NCBI GenBank assembly: GCA_946122785.1
Contig: CAMGYJ010000002.1
Span: forward strand, 44,901,414 to 44,965,413
Length of the DNA: 64,000 nucleotides
Reading direction: 5' to 3'
Origin: Linum tenue
Taxonomy: Eukaryota > Streptophyta > Magnoliopsida > Malpighiales > Linaceae
The notes below the pieces were generated by a model. It worked only from the letters and a program-made list of their open reading frames with translations, was not told the DNA's origin and made no database searches. Of the stretch, positions 1 to 10,720 are shown piece by piece; the stretch's first letter is position 1, and each line of letters begins with the position of its first letter. The position numbers and the translations under genes were made by a program.

Positions 1-858
1 GATAGGCGATCCTCATACGACGAGCAACTGGATCATAACACATGTATCCCTTGTGTTTTCACTAAGGTAACCATAGCGAGAGCGGGAACGTCAGAGCGTA
101 AGTATTAGAAGAATACAATATTGAGAGCGTGAATAGAGCGTTAATATATTATGATTTTAATAAATAAGCATGATATTTTTTAATTATTAAATAAAATATG
201 AGGAATACTATCACTATTTAATCCGACAAATTATTCGCATACAAATACTATTAGTTCTGTTACCAATTGAATTGCACTCTATGCAGAAAAAATAGTCAAA
301 TATCAATATAATTAATAAATAATATATATCTACTTAAATTATAATAATAAAAAGCAGCAATTCATTTCCATTAAAAGAACAAATGTCTCTCTCTCCTCAC
401 ATTACCTCCTACTGTACGCACCAACCCACCCTCTTCTTGTTTTTCCGCTCTCTCTTCTCTCTAATCCCTTCCTTCCTCCTTTTTCTCCACCCAAACTCAA
501 GAACTTCTTAATAAAAGCGATTGAACATCCCTTTGATCCAAGCAAGCAGTCAATGACGGGAAGGGAATAGATTTTAGAAACTCTATCTAATGATTCTGCC
601 AAGAAGCCCTCTTCGCTCACGTCCGTTCATTTTCTCCGATTGGAGCTCTCCATCCAAGTGTGGTATCTGCTATCTAGAAACGCAGAAACACTAATGGCTC
701 TCCACCGGCTCCTGATTCGACCAAAAGCAACAAATCCAAGGTAGCACTCCCCCACTGCTGACATTGGTGTTGCTGCATGCATCTCTAGCTAATGAAATGG
801 ATAAATGTCCCAGATTTCTGTATCCCTTTGCTCTTAATTTCATCTTTAGAAACTTGGC
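1..858. other. Unassigned AT-rich DNA
   Basis: AT-rich sequence with a CT-rich part near 380-490. The only open frame is short (402-620, minus) and not recognisable. No LTR partner of the copia element to the right was found here. Confidence 0.5.
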
Positions 859-1039
859 CTAAGACTTGACCCAAGAGCTGAACAGAGTTGTGCTTCTGAC
901 AAATAGGCTCGGAAGGGAATTCAAGTGGACAAACGGAAAGAAGAGGATGAAGATATATATTAGATTTTTGAGTTCGAAAAGAGATGTGCTCCCAAAAATT
1001 CCAAGCGAATTTTGGACGGACTCCCAAAAATTTGCGTTT

Positions 1040-2248
1040 TGGCGTTCTTGAGCGGGATTGTGCAGGGCGGAGTGGAGAATTGGGTGACCTAAGTTTTCAC
1101 TATAACCTAAAAACACACAACAAACTACCTTTGGAGCTAACTTATGACATTCCTTCTTTTGCAATAGAACAAAACACGTACACCCAAACAAACGTAGGAA
1201 GGAATAATCAGGAAGCTTCGAATATAAAATTTGATACTGAAAATTTTGACCCAATAGAGGAGTGATTTGACAATTAATGAGATAGACGATTGTATCTAGC
1301 GCTTCGACCCAAAAAATGTAGGTACACGAGAGAAAAAAAGGATACCTCGCGTGAGCTCCAACACATGGCGGTTCTTACGTTCCACTACTCCGTTTTGCTG
1401 AGACACCCCAGGGCAGGACTGTTGTGGTAGAATGACCTCTGTCTTAAAGACAACAATGAACTCGTTTGATGTGAACTCTCCTCCAGGATCTAAACATAGT
1501 ACATTAATTGTTTTACCAAACTGTGTCTTCACCAGCTCGATAAACTCCTTAGCCACTGATGTTAGTTCTAACTTATGCTTAAGAAAATACACCTAGGTGA
1601 AGCAAGAGTGATGACCAATAAAAATAGCAAAATACCAGAAACCCATCCTCGCAGTAACTGGTAACTGTCCCCAAAAATCCATATGAACCAAATCAAAGGT
1701 TTCATCATAAACTATCTCATTAAGCGCAGAAGAATGTTGATAGGCTTTGGCCTCCAAACAGCTCACACATTCAGTCCTCAGATATCTCATTGAACCTCAA
1801 TAAATCCAATTTATCAGGTAATAAATTTTTCTTAAACATAGCCTTCAATCGATCCAAGTAAAGGTGACCCGAACGATTATGTCAGAAATCCTACAAATAC
1901 AAAGAATTGCCAACTAAAGCATACGAACCAGAAACAGTACGCAGAACATTGCTATCATCACTGCATGTACTCGACTGCCACGTCCCTCCTGTCCGAGATG
2001 AGAATCCTAAACCACGTGACCACTACATCCTAAAACCGCACCTACTGCCATGATGCATTCGTCACGTCCTTCCTGTGGAACTCCTCCAACAAGAAAGTTA
2101 TGTTCCACCTTTCTTGCCTTCTCGATCACCCCCCGTCAATCAATCCTGCACAACACAATCAACTGAATCAAACATGATATCACAACCATCATCCGTCACT
2201 TGACCCACGGAACTAAGTTTGGAAGTACCTAAGGAACATAGAGCATGT
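1040..2248 (-). pseudogene. Copia protease end and integrase remnant (element E)
   Basis: Left of the MITE, minus-strand frames carry protease-end and pre-integrase sequence, then integrase core segments: HMDFWGQLP (1593-1790), CLDPGGEFTSNEF and QQNGVVERKNRH (1296-1592), and the integrase C-terminal block SFLRLFGCTCF...CVFLGYS (about 1090-1250). Stops and frameshifts separate the blocks. Beyond the last block the frame continues into unrelated sequence, so the element is truncated there. Confidence 0.8.
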
Positions 2249-2690
2249 TAGGGCTGGCTATTTGGACCGGGACCGGATGAAAAACCGGAAACCGGACCGT
2301 ATAACCCGGACCGAGACCGGACCGGGACCGGATAGTAAACAATCCAATCCAATCTTTGGGCTTAGATTTGAGGTAGAAAACCGGATAAAGACCGGATAAG
2401 AGAGCTCAACACCCAAAACTTAAGGGTAATTTGCATAAACGGTCACAAACCTTTACACTTAGTACAAAACTTAACCAACTCCTCACCCTTTTAGGCCTTA
2501 GGCCACTCAAATTCCCACAATCTCAATATAAAATCAAGACCGAATTGGGACCGGATCGGGTCAAGACCGGACCGGATCAAGACCGGACTGTATCCAATCC
2601 AATCTTCGGTCCTTATATTCTAAAAAAAACCGGACTGGACCGGATCAATTTGGGCCAATTTAACCGGACCGGACCATATAGCCACCCCTA
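2249..2690. mobile_element. hAT-like MITE with CCGGACC array
   Basis: 442 bp with imperfect terminal inverted repeats (TAGGGCTGGCTAT / ATAGCCACCCCTA) and a perfect 8-bp target duplication GAGCATGT (2241-2248 and 2691-2698), as expected for hAT transposition. Both ends hold dense repeats of CCGGACC and ACCGGA. It has no coding capacity. It inserted into the copia protease region after that element. Confidence 0.88.
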
Positions 2691-3720
2691 GAGCATGTGG
2701 AGAAGGGAGTAGAGGCAGTGCTAGCTAAACCCAAACTCTGTACTGGTATTGTGGCTCCATTAGCCACTTGAAGATGCATAGACGGGACATGATGCAAGTT
2801 CATAAAGACAGGTTGATGATAAGACATGTGATTAAACGCTGCAGAATTAACCAACCATCGAAGTGACTTACCAGAGTGTGTACCAATCACAGAAGTAGAA
2901 GAGAGTGCCTCACAAAGAGCTTCCTGAACCATATGGCGAACCTGATTAGGAGTGAGAGTAGGGGCCGAGGAAGAGGACCCCTCTGAACTGCCCAAAGTCA
3001 CATGATACGCGGCAGCGACATGAGAAGACGAACCACCAGTAGGAGTGGGGCGAAACTTACCCCGCCGACTTAGAGTAGGGCACTCAGAAACTATATGTCC
3101 CGTAAGTTTACAATAATTGCAGTCTTCTTGCAGCAATAAATCTGCACATGTCCGGGTTCAAAACAGAAGTGAGAAATGATCCAACTCGGAATCGAAGAAG
3201 CATCGGCCAACCACAAACGCAGCCTTCCCATGGGAGTTCATACCATCAATCTGGGACCAACTCTTTAGACGAGTCTCCTCGCATTAGCTCAGCCACAACG
3301 TCATCAATGCGGGTAATATTATGATGAATTAAAGATGGTCGGATGGGTTCAAATCCGTCCAAAACTTGGCCAAAAAATAGAGCACACGGGTACGCGTACG
3401 CTTAGCAAGGACGACCTACGAAGCAACAGCTGGGACAAGGGAGGCAGTGAGAAGATCATACTCCATCCATAAGTGAAGAGCAGACTGATAGTAGCACCGG
3501 ACGTCACGATCGCATTAAGTAAGGCGAGAAATCTTGCCCTCCAAATTAAACTGGCTAGAGGTAGTATTTTGAGAGTTAGTAGTGTGGAGATGAGTCCACA
3601 TCTCGTGAGCAGTACCAAAGTTTCGACCATAAAACTTAATCGAAAAATCTGTAATACCTTAGGAGGACAATAACAAACTCGGCACCAAGAAACCTTTCCG
3701 AACCAAAAAGTGTCACCCAC
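2691..3720 (-). pseudogene. Copia gag and protease remnant (element E)
   Basis: The gag part is frameshifted between 3349 and 3720. An intact zinc knuckle C-X2-C-X4-H-X4-C lies in the frame 2660-3136 (CNYCKLTGHIVSEC). It is followed by a protease segment in which the usual D-S-G triad reads N-S-A (LVNSAAFNHM), so the catalytic aspartate is lost. The frame runs into the MITE at its 3' end and resumes as protease-like sequence left of 2248. It cannot give a working protein. Confidence 0.8.
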
Positions 3721-3874
3721 CAATAGACAAAACCCTCACAACAACAATGCACCAAAAATAATTCCAACAACTACACAATCCAAGGAATGGAAGGAGAGAG
3801 CGGGGAACAAACCATAACTTGAGCACCCCCGCCACCAAACTGCCAAGAGCTGTACACAAATCTTTAGAGCAGAG

Positions 3875-3886
3875 GCTCTGATACCA
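3875..3886 (-). other. Primer-binding site, tRNA-Met type, element E
   Basis: On the minus strand this reads TGGTATCAGAGC, the standard copia primer site complementary to the 3' end of initiator tRNA-Met. It sets the 5' end and the minus orientation of the element. Confidence 0.9.
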
Positions 3887-4020
3887 TGTTAGACTCTTCA
3901 AAGTTTTCCCTATATCGAAATTAGGTTATAGAGAGATAGATTTGCAGCTCTATATATATATGGGTACTAATGGGAGTCACAGGTGGCTAATTACATTAAT
4001 TACATATTGGTACTTCAACA
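3887..4020 (-). repeat. 5' LTR of copia element E
   Basis: A 134-bp segment begins TGTTAGAC and ends TTCAACA on the plus strand, so it has TG...CA ends with a short inverted TGTT/AACA. It directly abuts the primer-binding site. No second copy is in the window, so the outer boundary is inferred from the terminal motif. Confidence 0.6.
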
Positions 4021-4779
4021 ATATAAATTAACATCACCTTGATTGGGGTCAAAGCCCTCTGCACCTTGCTCTTCTGAGAGACGGTGGTCTTAGCTTAGAT
4101 TAGTTTTCGACCAATCATCAATTTTTCATACTGGTTCGAACATTTCGCAAAACCCAGAGGTTTTTTGTGGATAATTAAGTTCCATGATTGGATACCTAAG
4201 ATGACTTGTTAGGTCTGATAGTCAGAACTTTCGAAGCTTCTGAAATTGAAATATTTTGTTTTTTATTTGCTCAAAGATTACCCCTGCTTTTACCGATCAA
4301 TCACAGGGAATAAGGTGGAAGGGCCATACACTACCTGTGTATTCTCTTCCTCCAGCTCCGCTTAAGTTCCGCAGGGTTGACGGAGGAGAAAAGGGTTCAC
4401 GAACAGGATGTCTGGAGAGGAGGAATATAAACGTAGGATTGTGGAGAGCAAAGTTGGTTGTAAGAGGGAGCACACTGTACCGTTGTCGATACTATGATGG
4501 GTTTAAATCTTGGGTAGCCAGTTTCTCGAATAAGGAAAGGATCCTCTCCAGGAAATCTCGTCGAAGAAAATTACGTCCAAGTCTCCTTTAATAAATTTTG
4601 ACCATTCAAATCTAGATGAATGGATGGCTCTCAATCATTATTTTGTACAATAAAATTTTATACCTTACCCTTATTATAATAATATAATGTTTTGAATAAT
4701 TGTATACTTATAATCCTTTGTCCCACGGTCAAGGAGCAGATTCCATCAATAACCTATGGATCAATAAACATTCATAAAC
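4021..4779. other. Unassigned DNA with one unrecognised frame
   Basis: A 111-codon frame (4256-4591, plus) has no motif I recognise. It is basic at its C terminus and may be a fossil of a gene or transposon. Nothing else is supportable here. Confidence 0.3.
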
Positions 4780-4782
4780 TTA

Positions 4783-5014
4783 GGCCTTGTTCACTTTCAT
4801 TTTCGTTTCCTGTTTTCTGTTTTCATGTCATAAATTTGGCAACCGAAACGAGAAAACTTGTTTACTTTTCATTCTGTTTTCTATTCGTTTTCAACTATGA
4901 AAACAGAAAGTGGCAACTTCCTGCTGTTTTCGGAAACGACAAAATGTTGTTTTCACCTGTTTTCAACATCTGTTTTCTCAAAAACAGGAAACAGAAATGA
5001 AAGTAAACAGGGCC
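4783..5014. mobile_element. Tourist-like (PIF/Harbinger) MITE
   Basis: 232 bp beginning GGCCTTGTTCACTTTC, whose reverse complement is nearly matched at the right end (GAAAGTAAACAGGGCC). It is flanked by TTA on both sides (4780-4782, 5015-5017), the typical 3-bp PIF/Harbinger duplication. The arms are GTTTTC-rich, so a transcript could fold into a long hairpin. It has no coding capacity. Confidence 0.88.
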
Positions 5015-5017
5015 TTA

Positions 5018-5494
5018 CTTTTCCCACATTAAGTTTTACGGGTTATATATCTTTCATTTTAACTTTTAAGTCATAATTTAATTTTGTGCACAAATAAATT
5101 ATATTAATTATGCTCATCAAAATGACATCCACTTTAATATATTTTGGAACAAAAAACAAAGAGATATTTATTACTGGTCCATATCATTGTGGTAATTTCT
5201 GGTAGTACATAAGATTATATTATGTGGTATGAAGTGTACCATGGTCGTATGAATATATATATACTATAGTGTAGAATGAGTATATATATACGTGATAGTA
5301 GGAATATACTGTTATTTATCACATTGCATCACCTTTTACCGCCCTATACTAGGGTGGTATATTTGGTCATCAAAATTTTTCTCCAGAAAATTTATAGATC
5401 CAATAGATAACAAATAACTCATTCCTTATGGGCAAAAATTTTCAAAATGCAAGTGAAAAATGAAGGTGATGCCGAGTGGTAGTAGGTGGTAGGT
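5018..5494. other. AT-rich intergenic DNA
   Basis: TATATA-rich sequence with no gene or clear repeat boundary visible. Confidence 0.5.
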
Positions 5495-5502
5495 AGTACA
5501 AA

Positions 5503-6177
5503 TAGAGTTGGAAGTTTGGTACCGGTATTTGGGATATACCGAATACCGTATCGAATTTTTCTATATTTGGTATTACCGAATACACGTATTATTTTTTGGG
5601 ATAGGGATTGAGATTGAATTTCAATTGTTATTCTGTATTAGGGATTACAGAATTGGGATCGGTACATACCGAAATACCGATCAATACCGAAATATAAGCT
5701 GGTGTGTATTTTATTCTCTCAACTAGACTCTCTCATTCACTAACTACACAACCCTCAACCACCAAAAGTATCATTTAATTATACATAGATCATTCCATCA
5801 CTATTAATAGTCGTCTGTCAACCTCCAATTCGTCAAATTAAAAATTACCAATGACAAGAACTTGAGATATGTCCTCTCCATTCTCCTTAATAATATCCTA
5901 ATTCAAGACTCTTTGCTTAGTCTTTTTTCCCTAAATTAAACAATAAAATCTAATTTATATATTTAATTATTAGTTGTGAAGGTAATCATTTCGTATTTGA
6001 TAATACCGATTGGGATACCGAAGTACCAATTGGGATACCGGTATATTTAGGGATTGAGATTGGGATACCGAAATTATTTAGGGATTAGGATTGTGATTGA
6101 CTTTAGGGTGTAATTTGGTATTCAGGATTTTGGTATTTGGTATTGGGATACTGATTCCGTACCGATTTCCACCCCTA
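5503..6177. mobile_element. hAT-like element with GGGATACCG array
   Basis: 675 bp. Ends TAGAGTTGGAAGTTTGGTAC and GTACCGATTTCCACCCCTA are imperfect inverted repeats. The flanks AGTACAAA (5495-5502) and AGTACAAG (6178-6185) match at 7 of 8 positions. Both halves carry many copies of GATACCGA / TCGGTAT-like words. No transposase frame is present. Confidence 0.8.
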
Positions 6178-6185
6178 AGTACAAG

Positions 6186-8538
6186 GGTGGTAACGAGTGG
6201 TATGGGAAGTACGAAAAAATATTTCTTGTAATATATTGAAAGCAAATATCAAATTGTATTCGTAGATCATAACGAACTTGTTACATCTGTGCAAAATAAA
6301 ATTAAATCCAAATAAAAAATAAAAATCATTTAGAAAAAATAAGAAAAATAAAAATTCCTTAGTTTCACCATTATATCTGACCGACTTAAAATAAAAAATC
6401 TAGATTTAATTATATAAGTGAGCACCATATCTAAGACATTCGCCCATGCCAACAAAAATAAACAATAGTCAATAGTGATGACTGAAGACTGATGACTGAT
6501 GCCTTAAGGTAGCGCTTACAAATTTCCATTTGATCCTATGGTGGCGCCTAATTCCATTTTTTTTTTCTTTCTTTATTGGAATAATAAATCTCCTACTACT
6601 AGTCCATTGAAATTTAGTCAATTAGGCACGTGTGTTTGATAAGAATAAATGGGTAACTTGTTTTTTTACTTTCTAAAAAATGCCTCTACTTTCAAATTTC
6701 TAAGGTAGCGCTTACAAAAATGCCTACAAATTAATTAATTTAAAAATTCATTCTATAAAATAATTTTACTTTACACAACTTTATCTTTATAGACCAAAAT
6801 TCATTCTATAAAATTATGTGCTTAATAATCATTTCTCACTTTTCATTACTACTTACTAATTACCATTAAACATACTTTCATTTTTAATATCCAATCTACT
6901 ACAGATCTCACTTTTCATCCATTTTATTTTTTTTTTTAACTCTTACCAAACACACTTTCCTGAAACTTAAGAAAGAATTTCCTAATTTCCAATTTTTTTT
7001 CCAAATTTAAAAAAAGTAAAAAGAAACACGTACACCCAAGAGATGTATTGGATATCCAAGTTCATCTATTATGTCGATGTTTCTTACCAAAACTAAATTA
7101 AATTTTTTCAAAAAAAAAAACTAAATTAAACCACACTTATATTAAATTTTAACCGGTAATACCATATTTGTTTTAACCCAAAATTTGATCTTTTAAACAA
7201 AAATTGATATAATCTACTGTCTCGTCTTACCATTGTGGTAGGGCTTGTCTTCCTATTACTCATAATTATTTGACTGAAAAAACTTTCCTCAAAATATGTA
7301 ACATTGTATATTTATATATATAGCAATCAAAGCATTTCCATTGTACAATTTTTTTAATTCAATTTAAAATGAATGAAATATGATCTACTAAAAATAAAAT
7401 CATCATTTTTTGGAATTAGATATATCATTCCTCAGTTGCCTAGTTTATTAATATTATATTAGTAGTATAGCCTCAAGTTTGACAACTCACCAAAAATAAT
7501 ATGTACCCTTTAATCACGTGGCGAAGATTTATCTCACGCTCACTTCCCCATTGCATCCCTTACCAAAGCGATAATGTAAACTAAAATCAATAGTCTCGAT
7601 TCAAAGAGCAACTAGCTAGAGAGAGAAAGAGATAAATATTATATTAAAAGAAATTGGTAGACTGAAAGCCACATGGTTTGTTACTTACGGCAACATGGAC
7701 TAACTCAAGCAAAGGAAAACATAGACGAGATAGGAGAAAAGACGGCCGTCTTTAGTTGAACCAAACTTTGATCAGCCATCAGGATTGAGGAGGCCGCCAG
7801 CCAAAGAGAAAACTTCAACAAACCGACGGAGCTGAGCTCGTGCCCATTCCCAGCCTAACCCATCCAATTAAAATGAATGTTTCATACTAAATCCGTCTTT
7901 TTATCCCTTATATATCCAATTTTATCATAAATTTGTTTTTTTACCTTATAGTCAGATGTTTAGATTTTTTTTTTTTTTGCATCCCCTGCAGCTAATTTCA
8001 CTTTACGTCATTTTCCTCATATATTTAACAGTTTATGTACTACAATATGAAAGATTTACGAACGCATTACATATATATGTCATAAATTACAAATAAAATA
8101 TTTCTGTATAATTCACCAAATTATCGATCACCTTCAATTTGCATTACACAAAAAAAATTTACAATCAATTTTGGTTATCGTAACAATTAATCGAATATTA
8201 ATGTGATACTTTTTAATCTACACAAGCCTGTTGATGATCTCACGACACATATGCATGACTAAGGGTTCCTAATCAGCGGCGTACTTCATTCATTGGTATA
8301 TTCTTTGTTGGACTTGAGACTGCCTCATGTACTTCATTCATTGGTGTGGTTCGATAACCGGCCGCAGGTCTATCTGGTTCTGTTTGTCTGAAGCAATAAG
8401 GACGGCGAGTATACATTAAAACCACACTTGTTGTACTAAGATTGAAAGTGGACTGGGCCTTCAAGTTCTTCAAAACTATAGTGTGGCTCTCCCTAGAAAA
8501 AACATATGTGGCATCTCGCGAAGTAGCCATGCAACTTA
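6186..8538. other. Long AT-rich intergenic stretch
   Basis: No gene is supported. An 18-bp direct repeat TAAGGTAGCGCTTACAAA occurs near 6503-6520 and 6703-6720, perhaps element ends. Poly-A and poly-T runs are common. A 90-codon minus frame (8273-8545) is unrecognised and probably spurious. Confidence 0.5.
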
Positions 8539-8547
8539 TTTTCACTT

Positions 8548-9283
8548 GGGTTAATACCTTATTTTGGCCCGAACTATGACCATATAATCAACTTTGGCCC
8601 GTGGTTTCAGAAATTAAATCCTGGCCTCAACTATGCAGCATATATACTCAATTGGCCCGACACATAGTTTGAACGTCAATTTGGACGGTCAACTCCGTTG
8701 ACCGTTAGTCAACACGCCATGTCATTGCCTAGTCAGCCTAAAAATCATTCAAAAAATTATTTATTATCAAATTAACCAAAAATAAATTATAAAAAACATA
8801 AATAAATATATTTTTTGGATAATTTGAAAATGATAAATTTTATAAATTAACCAAAAAGTATCAAATTATTTTATATTTTTAAAACTTCCCAAAAAAATAT
8901 AATTTATATCATAATTTTTAAATTTATAAAATTTAATTTGATAATTTTGGTTAATTTATAAAATTTATCATTTTCAAATATCCCAAAAAAATTATTTTAT
9001 ATTTTTAGAAATTTCTTTTTTGGTTAATTGGAAAATCATAAATAATATAAATTAGGAAAATAATTTGAATTTGAATTTTTTAATGATTTTTATGCTGACT
9101 AGGCAATGACATGGCATGTTGACTAACGGTCAACGGAGTTGACCGTCCAAATTGACGGTCAAACTATGTGTCGGTCCAATTGAGTCTATATGCTGCATAG
9201 TTGAGGCCAGGATTTAATTTCTGAAACCACGGGCCAAAGTTGATTATATGGTAATAGTTCAGGCCAAAATAAGGTATTAACCC
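8548..9283. mobile_element. Mutator-like element with ~200-bp terminal inverted repeats
   Basis: 736 bp starting GGGTTAATACC and ending GGTATTAACCC. A perfect 9-bp target duplication TTTTCACTT lies at 8539-8547 and 9284-9292. The arms (to about 8745 and from about 9082) are near-perfect inverted repeats and include GGTCAACTCCGTTGACC, itself a palindrome. The centre is AT-rich with no coding frame. 9-bp duplications and long TIRs are Mutator hallmarks. Confidence 0.9.
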
Positions 9284-9292
9284 TTTTCACTT

Positions 9293-10518
9293 TTGTAAAC
9301 AAAGGAGCGATATAATAATGTCATTAATCCTACCTCTCTAAGCACGACCATTTCTAGTGCATCCTTACTTGTTATTAGTATTTGGATAGTTATCATATTA
9401 TCCAATTAGTTGTTGGTTTTTATTTTAAGATTAAATGAATCTTATGGTTTGAGTTAGAAAATTGTGGACAGGAGTTCACCAATTATAGGTTAGGGTATAG
9501 TGTCATGACCCAAACTTCGGGTAATTAAAGATATTAATAACAAAAATGGACGGGCGTATGGTGAGGTAAGGTAAGCGTACACTTACGTGAAATATATTTT
9601 ACATATATATGGAACTCCAGATGACATGGGCGGAGGGAGAGGGTGGGTCCTGGCTCGGGAGGAAAACTGATAAATTAGGTATAATAGTTAGTCGAATATG
9701 AAAATTAATGTGTTTAAATGAGAATAGGTGACCTTTCAAATATTTGATGTTGATTTATAAATGGTTTTTTGACACATTCAATGTTTTTTCAATGAGATAT
9801 GTACAAATGAAAACGATACATTTGATATGCTCCAAATCAAAGTTGTGCGTTTTCAATATTATCTACACCAAATCATAGCTAATATGTAAACATAATTTTA
9901 TTTGAACCAGGGGAGGGAAAGTTTAACGGGGTGGGTCCCGAGGAATAAAATAGGTAAATTAGTGTAATAGTTCATTAAGAATGAAAATTAGGATGCAGTG
10001 TAATTGATAATGGTTGACCGACAGATCATATGTTCGAATCTTGGCGACCCTATTTGTTGAGCACATGATATTTAGATTTGTGAAAAGTTTAACCATGTAT
10101 AAGATGGCTTTCGTTAGCGAAATTGTGTTAATAAGTGTTATCGTATGTATATTTTTCTAAATGCACACACTTTAAATAAAATCATGGCTATGCTCCTCCA
10201 TATGAGTTCTAAAGGAAGCCAGGTGTTGTGCACAAGGCATCGTAATAGGTTTAGGTCACATAGCTTCTTTGCTTGGCTTGTCATATATACTAGACTAGAT
10301 CTGATCATGATAAGGTAACAAGCTAGTTTCCATGTGGCTATGAAGAGAACTTGTCGTTTTATTGGTTTGTGCTTATGTTTGAATGTTTGATGCATGTAAA
10401 CATGTAGTTATTGGGCCCTTTGCACGCTCAGATTAGATTTGCTTGGAAGGATACTTGGCGATTGGAAACTTGTATCTGTGCGGGCGATTGTTAGTTAGTT
10501 TTCGGATTGTTTGTCAAG
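9293..10518. other. Intergenic DNA with LTR-like and SINE-like fragments
   Basis: GTGTCATGACCCAAACTTCG at about 9500 resembles an LTR start but has no partner. Two related segments (about 9640-9710 and 9908-9990) share a GGGTGGGTCC...AATAGTT pattern. GTTCGAATCTTGG near 10032 resembles an RNA polymerase III B box, so a SINE remnant is possible. No gene is seen. Confidence 0.35.
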
Positions 10519-10523
10519 TCCTC

Positions 10524-10720
10524 TGTCAAAGTCTCGACGAAATCAATAGATTGAATGAAATAAACTGGAAATTGTATCTGTGCAGGGAGAGAACTTTTCC
10601 TTTATATATGACTCTATACAACTCAACTAACTATACATTGGTTAACTCCTAACCTATCTAACCGGTTCAAACATGAACCAACAACCTATCTACATGGAAA
10701 CGATATCATTTCCCTCAACA
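10524..10720 (-). repeat. 3' LTR of the 10.5-15.2 kb copia element
   Basis: 197 bp with TG...CA ends (TGTCAAAG ... CCCTCAACA on the plus strand). It is followed by CCCCCTCGC, which is the polypurine tract GCGAGGGGG on the minus strand. Its right part is repeated at 15079-15212. Confidence 0.88.

Larger units (their letters stand above)
859..4020 (-). mobile_element. Decayed Ty1/copia element E, 3' half missing
   Basis: On the minus strand the order is LTR, tRNA-Met primer site, gag remnant, zinc knuckle, protease, pre-integrase and integrase. Homology stops near 1090 inside the integrase C-terminal region. Reverse transcriptase, RNase H and the 3' LTR are not seen. Multiple frameshifts mean it is inactive. 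A hAT-like MITE (2249-2690) sits in the protease region. Confidence 0.85.

Noticed and set aside
402..620. 72-codon minus-strand gene at the left edge
   Set aside because: Short, ends in Arg/Lys-rich residues produced by a CT-rich tract. No supporting signal.
8273..8545. 90-codon minus-strand gene
   Set aside because: No recognisable domain. It ends at a MULE insertion site and lies in a non-coding context.
10030..10045. tRNA gene
   Set aside because: Only a B-box-like word is seen. No cloverleaf, A box or acceptor stem could be formed around it.
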